A stretch of 64,000 nt of DNA from an uncultured Aquimarina sp. (GCA_947498765.1 CANMLG010000006.1:90689-154688); one strand, 5' to 3'. Shown: positions 45,393-54,538, counted from the stretch's first letter. The notes: a model not told the origin generated them from the sequence alone. Made by a program: numbers and translations.

Positions 45393-45443
45393 AAAAAAGC
45401 TAACTACATAATTTGTAGTGTTTTATATGTTGTTAGTTTTTTG
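45393..45443 (+). promoter_or_regulatory. Terminator-like hairpin in the leader of the TonB/ABC operon
   Basis: AAAAAAGCTAAC at 45393-45404 pairs with GTTAGTTTTTT near 45432-45442, with a second small pair CTAC / GTAG nested inside; the 3' side is a T run 26 bases before the ATG. It could be an attenuator or the remnant of a terminator. No known riboswitch was recognised. Confidence 0.3.
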
Positions 45444-45468
45444 TTTCATTTAATAAAAAAATATTGTT

Positions 45469-46161
45469 ATGCTTCAGGCAAATGGTTTAACCAAGCATTA
45501 TAATGGTTCAATAGCACTGAAAGACTTAAGTTTTTCGGTAGCTCCTGGAGAGATTTTTTGTCTACTAGGACAAAATGGAGCAGGGAAAACTACAACCATT
45601 AATATATTTTTAGGATTAATAGCTCCCACATCGGGCGAAGCATTAATTAATACAAGTTCTGTTTTGGATCGTCCTTCGATACGTAAAAAAATAGCCTACA
45701 TACCCGAAATTGTACAATTATATAGCAATTTATCAGCGATTGAAAACCTTGATTTTTTTAGTCGATTGGCGGGGTTTAAGTATGCTAAAAACGATTTAGT
45801 CAAATTTTTACAGCAAGCTAATTTACAAGAAGAAGTTTATAACAAAAAGTTAGGTACGTATTCAAAAGGGATGCGACAAAAAGTGGGTATTGCAGTAGCT
45901 TTAGCCAAAGATGCTTCTTACGTTCTTATGGACGAGCCAACATCTGGTTTAGACCCTAAAGCTTCGGTTGAATTTGCCCATACCTGTAAAGCGCTTTCAG
46001 CTAAGGGTGTAGGGATTTTGATGGCTACTCATGATATTTTTAATGCCGTAAATATTGGGTCTAGGATTGGTATTATGAAAGAAGGGACACTAATCCATAC
46101 TACAGAAACAAAAGGTGTTACTGCACAAGAATTACAAGATATTTACATAAAAACAATTTAA
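45469..46161 (+). CDS. ABC transporter ATP-binding protein
   Basis: A 230-residue ATPase: Walker A GQNGAGKT (34-41), Q-loop region IPEIVQLYSNLSAIENLDFF, signature YSKGMRQK (about 134), Walker B YVLMDEPTSGLD (about 155-166) and H-loop ATHDIFNA. It resembles the NosF/ABC-2 type ATPases and should pair with the two ABC-2 permeases encoded in the same operon. First gene of the operon; 37 bases before the TonB receptor. Confidence 0.92.
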   Translation: MLQANGLTKHYNGSIALKDLSFSVAPGEIFCLLGQNGAGKTTTINIFLGLIAPTSGEALINTSSVLDRPSIRKKIAYIPEIVQLYSNLSAIENLDFFSRLAGFKYAKNDLVKFLQQANLQEEVYNKKLGTYSKGMRQKVGIAVALAKDASYVLMDEPTSGLDPKASVEFAHTCKALSAKGVGILMATHDIFNAVNIGSRIGIMKEGTLIHTTETKGVTAQELQDIYIKTI

Positions 46162-46198
46162 CAACTCAAATTTAATAACCTAAACTTAACAACTTAAA

Positions 46199-48688
46199 AT
46201 GAACATTAAAAATATAGCACTCGTTTGTGCCTTTTTGTTAGTCCAAATTGGTTTTGCTCAATCTATTATCGGTGGGAAGGTCTTAGATAAAAATGAAGTT
46301 CCTATACTAGGGGTAACTATTTTGGTACTTCAAGATGCAGGGAAAATTGCAGGTACCATAACAGATAACAATGGAGATTTTAGTGTAACTGTAAATGAAG
46401 CAGGTTCCTATACTGTAAAAATTAGTTATATAGGCTTTGAGAGCATAACCAATAAGATTGAAGTTTTAAAAAACCAAAATATAAGTTTAGGTACGCTAAG
46501 GTTAATCGCCTCAACAGAATCCTTACAAACGGTTGAAATTGTTGGGCGTGAAAGAACAGATTACAATAGTGATTATTCCTTTTCTTCCACAAAAACAGCT
46601 ATAAAGAATAGGGAATTGCCACAAGCTATTTCAACGATAACTAAAGAGTTATTTCAAGATAAACAAGCCTTTCAAATTGCAGATGCTATAAGTACCGCAA
46701 GTAGTGTAAATCACACAGGTAATTATAATCACTTTAGTATAAGAGGACTTATTAAAGCAGAGGACGGGCAGGTAATTAATGGTTTAAGAACGCGTCAATT
46801 TTATTTTTTACAACCCATTACTTCGCATATTGAAAGGGCAGAAGTAATTAAAGGGCCTTCATCAGTTACTTTTTCTAGTGTGGATCCTGGGGGTACTGTC
46901 AATTTAGTGACCAAAAAACCTTTGAAAGAAAAAAGAAGCAATGTAAGTGCTACTGTAGGTAGTTTTGGAACACTTAGAGCTGCTGCTGATTTTACAGGAC
47001 CTTTGAATGATTCGGGAACTTTATTATACCGACTAAATACTGCCGTGCAAGAAGCAAGATCGTTTCGGGATTTAGTACAAAACAATCAGTTTTTAGTGAC
47101 ACCTTCTATTACGTATAAGCCCAATAGCACTACAGCTTTAAATGTTGAAATGATTTATAGTAGTGGCGAAGGAAATCTAGATCGTGGTCAACCCTTATTT
47201 GGAGCTATTAATGGAGAATTTGACCTGAACAGTACTGCTAATTCTACCAATGTTGCTGGTGCTAATGATTTTTATATTTCTAATGAATTTATGATTATTG
47301 GTAATTTTAATAAACAAATAACCGAAAATATAGGAGTTAATGCGACGTACATGAAACAAACTTGGGAAGAAGATCTTGCCGAACACAGGGTTGCTGGTGG
47401 TGCTGCGATAGATATTACAGGTGAAAAATTACCAACTTTAGCTGAATTGCGATATACAGAGCGTCAACAATTTTGGATTACCGATAATTATAACGCCTAT
47501 ATTAATTTTGATTTTGAGCAAGATGAACTATCAAATAAATTATTGTTAGGCTATGATGGGAGTAGATGGGAGCGTACCATTGGTGGAGCATCTAATGGTG
47601 CTAGGCGTTACAGACGATTGAATGGAACAGCAACTGGTTTTAATGTTGACGAAGCAGATCAGTTTGAAACTATCGAAATTGATGGTGTAATAGCCCCAAG
47701 GCCAAATGTGGATCATTTTAACCTAGCCAATCCTAATAATACAGCCAGAGAAACTTCAGGTTATATTATTTCAGAGTTTGCGGTACCTGGAAATTTGACG
47801 ACTTCGAATGGTTTTTACCTGCAGAATCAATTTAAACTTGGTAAGTTTTCTACATTGCTTAATTTGCGTTACGATTTTTACGAGGATATATTTGATTATA
47901 AATCAAATAATGAACAAACTATAAAAAATGAAGCTTTTATTCCCAGAATTGGAGTAACCTATGAGGCTTCTAAAAATGTAAGTATTTATAGTTCTTATAT
48001 TGAAGGTTTTCAACCACAATCAAATACTATAAGTTTATCTCCTTTTACTTCAGATTTTTTCTTTGGAACATTGCCCTCTAACTTTGATCCTTTAAGAAGT
48101 AATAGTATTGAATTTGGTGCTAAAGGCGAATTTTTACAGAGAAAATTAACCCTAAATGCTGCTATTTATTCAATTACTCAAAAAAACCTTTTAATTCAAG
48201 ATCCTAATGACGAGTCAGTATTATCACAAAGAGGAGAACAGCGAAGTCATGGTTTTGAGTTTGATATTACGGGACATGTGTTGCCTAACCTTCAGGTAAA
48301 TGCTTCTTACGGATTTGTTGATGCCGAAATTATAGAAGATGATGATCCTACTTTGATAGGACAGCGTTTGGGTGGAACACCAGAGCATAGTGCTAATTTT
48401 TGGGGGAGATATGATTTTAATGGAAATGCGCTAAGAAACTTTGGAGTAGGTTTAGGTATTCAGTATCGTGACGATAGTTTGTCTTGGTTTGGAGATCGAT
48501 TATTATTACCGTCGTATACGGTATTTGATGGGGCTTTATATTATCGTCCTTCGGGAGGTGATATTCAAATTACATTTAAACTTAATAATATTTTTGATGA
48601 GACCTATTGGAATGGAGCGCTCAATGCGAGCAGGCTTTTTCCGGGTGCACCAAGAAATTTTTTATTGTCAACTACCTATAAGTTTTAG
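46199..48688 (+). CDS. TonB-dependent receptor, siderophore type
   Basis: An 829-residue outer-membrane receptor: signal peptide (1-20), carboxypeptidase-regulatory-like domain (about 22-105; GGKVLDKNEVPILGVTILVL), plug (about 135-240; ELPQAISTITKELFQ, IRGLIKAEDGQVINGLRTR, IERAEVIKGPSSVTFSSVDP, GGTVNLVTKKP) and beta-barrel ending in TTYKF. The plug pattern is that of ferrisiderophore receptors rather than of SusC. No SusD partner follows. It is embedded between the ATPase and two ABC-2 permeases, an uncommon gene order. Confidence 0.93.
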   Translation: MNIKNIALVCAFLLVQIGFAQSIIGGKVLDKNEVPILGVTILVLQDAGKIAGTITDNNGDFSVTVNEAGSYTVKISYIGFESITNKIEVLKNQNISLGTLRLIASTESLQTVEIVGRERTDYNSDYSFSSTKTAIKNRELPQAISTITKELFQDKQAFQIADAISTASSVNHTGNYNHFSIRGLIKAEDGQVINGLRTRQFYFLQPITSHIERAEVIKGPSSVTFSSVDPGGTVNLVTKKPLKEKRSNVSATVGSFGTLRAAADFTGPLNDSGTLLYRLNTAVQEARSFRDLVQNNQFLVTPSITYKPNSTTALNVEMIYSSGEGNLDRGQPLFGAINGEFDLNSTANSTNVAGANDFYISNEFMIIGNFNKQITENIGVNATYMKQTWEEDLAEHRVAGGAAIDITGEKLPTLAELRYTERQQFWITDNYNAYINFDFEQDELSNKLLLGYDGSRWERTIGGASNGARRYRRLNGTATGFNVDEADQFETIEIDGVIAPRPNVDHFNLANPNNTARETSGYIISEFAVPGNLTTSNGFYLQNQFKLGKFSTLLNLRYDFYEDIFDYKSNNEQTIKNEAFIPRIGVTYEASKNVSIYSSYIEGFQPQSNTISLSPFTSDFFFGTLPSNFDPLRSNSIEFGAKGEFLQRKLTLNAAIYSITQKNLLIQDPNDESVLSQRGEQRSHGFEFDITGHVLPNLQVNASYGFVDAEIIEDDDPTLIGQRLGGTPEHSANFWGRYDFNGNALRNFGVGLGIQYRDDSLSWFGDRLLLPSYTVFDGALYYRPSGGDIQITFKLNNIFDETYWNGALNASRLFPGAPRNFLLSTTYKF

Positions 48689-48693
48689 GTACT

Positions 48694-50139
48694 ATGAGTA
48701 GAAACATTGTTGTGTTAGTGGGCACCCAATTCTTCAAAAAAACTTTTAGCACTAAGGGTTTTTTGATACTATTGGGTGTTTTTATAATGGTACTATGCTA
48801 TGTGAGCATAAATAGCTGGAATGCATATAAAACACGGCATCATGCTATAAAAGAACATCAAGTAAAAGCCAGAGAAAGTTGGGAGAATAATCCAGATAAG
48901 CACCCGCATCGTATGGCGCATTTTGGAACCTTTGTTTTTAGGCAACAGCATCCATTAAGTATATTCGATTCGGGGATCGAAAGCTATACGGGGAATGCTA
49001 TTTTTTTAGAAGCGCATAGGCAAAATACAGCCAATTTTTCGGAAGCAAGTTTGCAAACTGGTTTAGTGCGTTTTGGAGATTTTAGCATAGCACTACTACT
49101 GCAATTAATTTTACCTTTAATCATTTTTTTTATAGGTTATGCTGCAATAAGCGAAGAAAAAGAAAAGAGCATTTTGAAAATTAGTTACCTACAAGGAGCT
49201 GAAATGAAGGAAATACTTTTAGGAAAAACAGTGGGCTTATTTTTAATTTCAAGTTTGTTTTTCATTCCTTCTTTTTTGGCATTATGGGGTATTTCATATT
49301 TAGAAAATCAGACGACCTACAATGAAATTATCATTAGGACATTATGCATCACAGTGAGTTATTTGTTGTTCTTTATGATTTTATGCGGAATTACTGTTGT
49401 AGTTTCTGCACAAAGCAAAAATTCAAGTAAAGCATTGCTAAGTTTATTGGGGATTTGGTTGTTGTTTTTTATTATTATTCCCAAAATGGCTCAAACAGTA
49501 GGGAATTACTGGTATCCTAATCTTTCCAAAATTGAATTTAAAGCAGCTGTGGAGGCTGAGGTTTCAAAAAAAGGAGATAGTCATGATTCTAATGATCCGT
49601 ATTTTAAGCAATTGCGAGATTCTGTTTTAAAAGTACATAAAGTTAAAGATGTAAAGGAATTGCCATTTAACTATGGGGGGTTTATTATGAGTAAAGGGGA
49701 GGCACAAACAGCCGAAATTTATAAAAAACAATATGAAAAATTAATAGAGTCTTACAGAAATCAAAATAGTATTACACAAAATTTAGTAGTATTCAATCCA
49801 TTTTTAGCAGTTAAAAAAATATCCATGAGTTTGGCAGGAACTGATTTTGATACCTATGTTAATTTTTTAGATCAAACAGAACAATACAGGTATAAACAAT
49901 CGCAACAAATGAATGCGTTACAAATGAAATTTATCAGTAATAAAGCTAAGGGGAGTGAAGGCAAAACACATGTGGTTGATAAAACCTACTGGAAATCATT
50001 TCCAGATTTTACATATCAATATATTCCTATTTTTCAGATACTTTCCAAAAACCTTTTATCAGTAATCAGTTTACTTTTTTGGATGTTAGTCATAATACTT
50101 GTTATAACTCGATTTTCTAACCGATTTAAAATTATTTAG
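48694..50139 (+). CDS. ABC-2 type permease (DUF3526), first of two
   Basis: A 481-residue membrane protein: one N-terminal membrane helix (about 20-38), a large non-membrane loop (about 40-125), five central membrane segments (about 128-270; LILPLIIFFIGYAAISEEKE, KTVGLFLISSLFF), a second large loop (about 275-440) and a final helix. This is the layout of DUF3526/ABC-2 permeases such as NosY relatives. Five bases after the TonB receptor; pairs with the next gene. Confidence 0.88.
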   Translation: MSRNIVVLVGTQFFKKTFSTKGFLILLGVFIMVLCYVSINSWNAYKTRHHAIKEHQVKARESWENNPDKHPHRMAHFGTFVFRQQHPLSIFDSGIESYTGNAIFLEAHRQNTANFSEASLQTGLVRFGDFSIALLLQLILPLIIFFIGYAAISEEKEKSILKISYLQGAEMKEILLGKTVGLFLISSLFFIPSFLALWGISYLENQTTYNEIIIRTLCITVSYLLFFMILCGITVVVSAQSKNSSKALLSLLGIWLLFFIIIPKMAQTVGNYWYPNLSKIEFKAAVEAEVSKKGDSHDSNDPYFKQLRDSVLKVHKVKDVKELPFNYGGFIMSKGEAQTAEIYKKQYEKLIESYRNQNSITQNLVVFNPFLAVKKISMSLAGTDFDTYVNFLDQTEQYRYKQSQQMNALQMKFISNKAKGSEGKTHVVDKTYWKSFPDFTYQYIPIFQILSKNLLSVISLLFWMLVIILVITRFSNRFKII

Positions 50140-50141
50140 TA

Positions 50142-51482
50142 ATGTATTTACTTTTAATAAAACAATTTTTTAGATCAAAAACAGTGCTTTTAGCTTTTGG
50201 TATACTTATGCTTTTAGGAGTGTTGAGTATAGGTACTGGGAAACAGTTTTTAAATCAACAGGAACGTACAATAACTAAAACGGTTGAACAACATAATAAA
50301 CACCTAGAAACTCAATTGCGCTTGCATAAAGATGATCTTGGATTATTAATGTATTATTTTAAATTTTCATTTATAAATTCATTACAACCTTTAGCAGGAA
50401 TAGCTATAGGGCAAAGCGATATAAACTCGCATATTCAAAATGTAACTATTTTAAATCTAGAAGGGCAAAAATATGATACCGATTTAGTGAACCCCTTGCG
50501 CTTGCAAGTTGGCAATTTAGATATTAGCTTTTTGATTATTTTTCTTTTCCCTTTAATTATTATTGCATTAAATTTTAATGTATTGTCTGAAGAAGAGGAG
50601 AAAGGAACTTGGAAAATGATAAGCATCCAAGGAAAAACACCTTTCTTTTTTTTACTCAAAAAATTATCGATACGAGTGTTTTTTGTTTTTGTAGCCTTAG
50701 CATTATTGTTTTTATTCGCAAAAATTGTATTGCACATTCCATTTACTATAGGCTTCATTAACTTTATAGCGGTGAGCTATGTGTATTTGATTTTTTGGTT
50801 TTCAGTATGTTTTTTTGTGGTTCTTTTAAGGAAATCATCAAGTATTAATGCTATTATTTTACTGACTATGTGGTTGGTATTAGTAGTGTTTTTGCCTGTG
50901 GTAATAAATCAGTATATCGTTACTAAATACCCTATAGCTAATGCGTTTTCTATGACTATAAAACAGCGGGATGAATATCACAAAAGATGGGATACTGATA
51001 AACAAGAGACGATGGATAAATTTTATAAACATTATCCTCAATTTTCGAAATATGATGTTAAAAAGGAAGGTTTTTCATGGTTATGGTATTATGCAATGCA
51101 GCAAATGGGAGATGATGAATCTAGGTTGGAAAGAGAGGCGCTTTATGCTAAAATTAAAAGTAGAGAAAATTTAAGTAGAAAATGGGCTCAGTTTTTTCCG
51201 CCGTTGCAAATACAACTTTCTATGAATGAAATTGCTCAGGTGAGTTTATCGCACCATCTAAAATTTTTAGAAGCTACCACTCAGTTTCATGAAGGTGTAC
51301 GCTTAGATTTTTATCCTAAGATTTTTGAGAATCAAAAAGCAACCTCTGTGACTTGGGAGCAATTTAAGCCTTCGTTTTATAAAGCATCAACTACCTTTAA
51401 AATTGTTAAAATACTTCCCGTACTACTTTTAATAGGTATTTTAGTAGGAGCTAGTATTTTTATAAAAACAAGGACATTTTAG
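50142..51482 (+). CDS. ABC-2 type permease (DUF3526), second of two
   Basis: A 446-residue paralogue of the previous permease with the same topology (N-terminal helix, extracytoplasmic loop, central helices around FLIIFLFPLIIIALNFNVLS and EEEKGTWKMISIQG, second loop, C-terminal helix). Sequence identity to the first is low. Two bases separate the genes. The two permeases and the ATPase probably form a heterodimeric ABC transporter. Direction of transport unknown: the family includes exporters. Confidence 0.88.
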   Translation: MYLLLIKQFFRSKTVLLAFGILMLLGVLSIGTGKQFLNQQERTITKTVEQHNKHLETQLRLHKDDLGLLMYYFKFSFINSLQPLAGIAIGQSDINSHIQNVTILNLEGQKYDTDLVNPLRLQVGNLDISFLIIFLFPLIIIALNFNVLSEEEEKGTWKMISIQGKTPFFFLLKKLSIRVFFVFVALALLFLFAKIVLHIPFTIGFINFIAVSYVYLIFWFSVCFFVVLLRKSSSINAIILLTMWLVLVVFLPVVINQYIVTKYPIANAFSMTIKQRDEYHKRWDTDKQETMDKFYKHYPQFSKYDVKKEGFSWLWYYAMQQMGDDESRLEREALYAKIKSRENLSRKWAQFFPPLQIQLSMNEIAQVSLSHHLKFLEATTQFHEGVRLDFYPKIFENQKATSVTWEQFKPSFYKASTTFKIVKILPVLLLIGILVGASIFIKTRTF

Positions 51483-51486
51483 TAGT

Positions 51487-52548
51487 ATGAATTTACAATT
51501 TATGACTGTTTTTTTATGGCTTTTTGGAGTCTTGTCAAGTACTATATACAGTCAAACTCCATTTTTGTTTCAAGGTGAATATGTATCAGCTGGAACCAAA
51601 CAGCATTTTAAGATTGAAATTTCTGATGGGATACATTCAACAAGTATTCCTGTAACGGTTTTTTGTGGTGTAAAAGATGGTCCCACCTTAGGGGTTACAG
51701 CGGGTATTCATGGTTACGAATATCCTCCTATTTTAGCAGGGCAACAATTAATTAAAAGTATTGATCCCAACCTATTAAAAGGAGTAGTTATTTTGGTGCA
51801 AATAGCAAATATGGCTAGTTTTTCGAAACGATCTCCTTTTGTAAATCCCTTGGATGATAAAAATTTGAATAGACAGTTTCCAGGGGATACTAATGGGAGC
51901 ATAAGTCAGAAAATTGCAGCGTTTATAACTAATAATGTGATTGCTAAGTCAACCTATTTTGTTGATATGCATAGTGGTGATGCGTCGGAAGATTTACTTT
52001 CCTACGCTGCATACTATACAAACGACTCCATGTCCAAGGTTTCTAAAAAAGCAAAAAAAATGGCCGAAGCATTATTATTTAAGCATATTGTTGGATTTGA
52101 TACTAATGGCAAAAAATATGTGGAAAAAGAATTACCAAGCCTGTATTGTTCTGCAGAAGCTTTTAAACGTAGCATTCCATCAGTAGATATTGAATGTGGT
52201 AAACTAGGACTGTCTAGTAAAAGTTTAGTCTTTCAAATAGAAAAAGGAATGCTCAATTTATTAAAGCATCTTGCCATGGTTCCAGGAGAGGAAGAGACAA
52301 GGGAGAAGAAGCCTTTGTTTATTAATAAAAGAACTTTTCAAGAAAGTAAATTTGATGGTATTTTTTATCCAGAAAAGCAATCAGGGGATTATGTTGAAAA
52401 GGGCACACAAATAGGTGTTATTACAGATTATTTTGGAAAACAACTAGATACCATTTATGCTAAAAGTAATGGAGTAATTTTATTAATCATAGGAACTCCT
52501 CCAGTTAATAAAGGGGAAACCATTGTTGTTATTGGTCAAGTAAATTGA
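51487..52548 (+). CDS. Secreted M14-family deacylase (succinylglutamate desuccinylase/aspartoacylase type)
   Basis: A 353-residue zinc hydrolase. Signal peptide (about 1-22), then the AstE/AspA carboxypeptidase-like fold: zinc ligands His75 and Glu78 in TAGIHGYEYPP, His162 in FVDMHSGD, and the substrate-binding Asn/Arg of DKNLNRQFPGD. The second half is a beta domain. Family members remove acyl groups from amino acids or related amides. Its location in the periplasm and in a Fur-controlled TonB operon suggests that it trims an imported metal chelate. That is inference. Last gene of the operon, four bases after the permease. Confidence 0.9.
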   Translation: MNLQFMTVFLWLFGVLSSTIYSQTPFLFQGEYVSAGTKQHFKIEISDGIHSTSIPVTVFCGVKDGPTLGVTAGIHGYEYPPILAGQQLIKSIDPNLLKGVVILVQIANMASFSKRSPFVNPLDDKNLNRQFPGDTNGSISQKIAAFITNNVIAKSTYFVDMHSGDASEDLLSYAAYYTNDSMSKVSKKAKKMAEALLFKHIVGFDTNGKKYVEKELPSLYCSAEAFKRSIPSVDIECGKLGLSSKSLVFQIEKGMLNLLKHLAMVPGEEETREKKPLFINKRTFQESKFDGIFYPEKQSGDYVEKGTQIGVITDYFGKQLDTIYAKSNGVILLIIGTPPVNKGETIVVIGQVN

Positions 52549-52628
52549 AATCTGATACAGACTAAAAAAGTTGTCTTTATGGATATCTACAAAGAGTATA
52601 CTATTTCAGGGCTTTTTTACATCCCGTA

Positions 52629-52694
52629 ATCACTATAAAGATCGAACGTGAAATCTGGACTCTCCTCAATTATGGGGAGAGCTGTTTACTTGGA
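52629..52694 (-). repeat. 66-bp imperfect-palindrome repeat, copy 1
   Basis: Matches 53447-53512 at about 58 of 66 bases. It contains the hairpin CTCTCCTCAATTATGGGGAGAG and the string AAAGATCGAACGT. It overlaps the last codons of the DUF3592 gene (minus strand). Confidence 0.7.
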
Positions 52695-53370
52695 TAGGTA
52701 TAGTGTTTTCATATCTTTGAATAGATTCTTCAAATTGTTTCCTTTCAGTTTCTTTTATCTCTTCTATACTTTTTTTATCAATAATATTTATTCTTTTTTC
52801 AAAGTCAGTATGATATACTCCAAAAATTATTGTAGCTAGACCAAAAATGAAAAACAGAACAAAAGCAATTACAAGTTTTTTATTTTTATATTTAAAAAAA
52901 ACGAGAATAAAACTATTCCATAAAATTGAAAAAATCAACAGCGAGATAGTTGAAGAATTTGTACCTTTTATTAAAGTAGAATCATTTGGTTTAGTAGGGT
53001 TAACATATGCAGTTATTTTGTTTACGTATCTTAATAGGTCATAAAGTTCTCTATGCTTTTCTGTGTTATTTCTATTATAACCAATAGATATAATATTACT
53101 TGTGTGTTTTTTACTTTTAAAAGTATAAGTGTAAGTACATTTTGTTTCAAAAGAGTTTCCCCTAGATCCAGCATTTCTTACAGATATAAATTCTACATTT
53201 TTAATTTCTGCTTCAATAGGTATCCAATTTTTAGCTTTGTTTTGTAAATAAAGCTTGTTTAAGCTAGAGTATAAAGTCCAAATGCCTATAAGTAGGAAAG
53301 GGAATAGAAATAAAATAATGCATCCAATAGTTATTTTATCAATTTTATTTTCTGTGGTTTTTTGTGCCAT
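52666..53370 (-). CDS. DUF3592 membrane protein
   Basis: A 234-residue protein with three predicted membrane segments (about 14-36, 140-160, 168-188) and an extracytoplasmic beta-rich part between the first two (about 45-130; WIPIEAEIKNVEF, CTYTYTFKSKKHTSN, ITAYVNPTKPNDS), typical of DUF3592. The charged helical C-terminus ends in the repeat sequence shared with 53447-53512. Function unknown. It seems to belong to a small accessory patch. Confidence 0.75.
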   Translation of the reverse strand: MAQKTTENKIDKITIGCIILFLFPFLLIGIWTLYSSLNKLYLQNKAKNWIPIEAEIKNVEFISVRNAGSRGNSFETKCTYTYTFKSKKHTSNIISIGYNRNNTEKHRELYDLLRYVNKITAYVNPTKPNDSTLIKGTNSSTISLLIFSILWNSFILVFFKYKNKKLVIAFVLFFIFGLATIIFGVYHTDFEKRINIIDKKSIEEIKETERKQFEESIQRYENTIPIQVNSSPHN

Positions 53371-53446
53371 TTTAGAAGTGAGTTCATGTCTTCATACTCA
53401 AAGGAGAGTGGTTTACTCGACTGTGTAGCGTTATTTACTTTTCACC

Positions 53447-53512
53447 ATCACCGTAAAGATCGAACGTAAAATCTGCACTCTTCTCAATTATGGTGAGAGC
53501 TATTTACTTGAT
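53447..53512 (-). repeat. 66-bp imperfect-palindrome repeat, copy 2
   Basis: Second copy of the repeat at 52629-52694, here just downstream of the stop of the 167-residue gene. A shorter, degenerate third piece (GAGAGTGGTTTACT, about 53405-53418) lies between. Both full copies have the same orientation relative to the gene they follow. Confidence 0.7.
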
Positions 53513-53530
53513 TGGGGTGTCGTTTTTTAT

Positions 53531-54034
53531 TTATTTTTTGTTTTTAAATATTTTTAAAACAAATTCATAATTAGATAGCAATAAGAAACCGATTATTAAA
53601 TTCAGTCCACTAATAGCCCAATTAAACTTGTCTTGTTTATTGAAATCAAGTTCATGTCCATATATGTCTTGTTTAAATGCAAAAAATGAATGACTTAAAA
53701 ATACTGGGATATTGTTTAAAATCAAAAGTCCTCCGATAATAAAAGTCCCGAGTTTAATAATGTCAGTGGTTTTTAAGCTTCCAATTTCTATTTTGTCATC
53801 ATCAAAACCTTTGTCAAGTTTTAATAGTCGAACAACTTTATCTGCTTTAAATATCAAGGCTATAAAAAGTCCAAATACAATAGCTAGTGCCGCAATAATC
53901 CATAAAATTGTAAATGTGTCACTGTCCATCACTGCGATTGTAATATTGCTCGGTAAAACAGAAAATAGTGAAGTAATTAACGAATAAAGCCCAAATACTT
54001 TTATTATTAGAATGAAAAAGTCTCTTTTTGTCAT
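53531..54034 (-). CDS. Four-helix membrane protein of unknown function
   Basis: A 167-residue protein with four predicted membrane segments (about 7-28, 42-62, 94-114, 138-158) and a charged loop between the second and third. I do not recognise the family. It lies on the minus strand immediately upstream of the 66-bp repeat and after the relic region. Confidence 0.6.
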   Translation of the reverse strand: MTKRDFFILIIKVFGLYSLITSLFSVLPSNITIAVMDSDTFTILWIIAALAIVFGLFIALIFKADKVVRLLKLDKGFDDDKIEIGSLKTTDIIKLGTFIIGGLLILNNIPVFLSHSFFAFKQDIYGHELDFNKQDKFNWAISGLNLIIGFLLLSNYEFVLKIFKNKK

Positions 54035-54460
54035 TTAGTTTCTTATTAGTTATGTTTTTTACACGTTGTGTGTGTCTTGAATAGTAAATATAGTTCATTT
54101 AAATGAAGAATATCCCAAAGGCTTCGAGGTCCCAGATACTAGGAAGTAAGGCCCCTAAATAAAGTGGTGATATAGCTGGTAGATATCAGGCTGTAAGGTT
54201 GGATAAGTAGGTACATAGCTGCAACGTCCAAAACGTTTTTAAAACGATAACCGAAGCAGTAGATTTATCAGGTATTGATCAAAGGATATTTGCCTTACCA
54301 AGGGAGGTCTCTATAGAGTTACGAGTTAGTCTATTAGAGAAATCAGCAAAAGCCATAGTACTTATGGGAAATGAGCATTGTGAATCGTGAAAAAATAAAA
54401 AGTGATGAGGACTCACAAATAAGGGAGGGCAGAACGTTAATGGGTTGTTGATTCATTATA
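54035..54460. other. Unidentified relic or structured-RNA region
   Basis: No complete gene. The stretch is less AT-rich than the neighbouring spacers and has a compact, RNA-like character around 54110-54240 (GGCTTCGAGGTCCCAGATAC, then AAGTAAGGCCCC and TGATATAGCTGG). From about 54241 to 54390 a plus-strand frame is open (EAVDLSGIDQRIFALPREVS and so on, ending at a TGA) without a start codon. This could be the remnant of a group II intron or insertion sequence, but I recognise neither intron domain 5 nor a transposase. Confidence 0.35.
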
Positions 54461-54463
54461 ATG

Positions 54464-54514
54464 AGTTCTCGATACATTTTCTCTTCGCTATCGCTTCGTG
54501 AAAATACTCGAACT
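54464..54514. repeat. REP-like hairpin
   Basis: Imperfect palindrome AGTTCTCGATACATTTTC / GAAAATACTCGAACT with a central CTTCGCTATCGCTTCG. Hairpins of this look recur between genes in flavobacterial genomes as far as I recall. Only one copy is in this window. Confidence 0.5.
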
Positions 54515-54538
54515 GTTCATAGCTATCTATATAAAACA

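Noticed and set aside
48468..48701. Open frame overlapping the end of the TonB receptor gene
   Set aside because: It lies within the beta-barrel coding sequence in another frame and has no features of its own.
52629..53512. Calling the 66-bp repeats integron attC sites
   Set aside because: The conserved attC core motifs are not matched and there is no integrase in view, so only the arrangement is reported.
54241..54390. Startless frame as a real small gene
   Set aside because: No start codon or recognised family; reported only as part of a relic.
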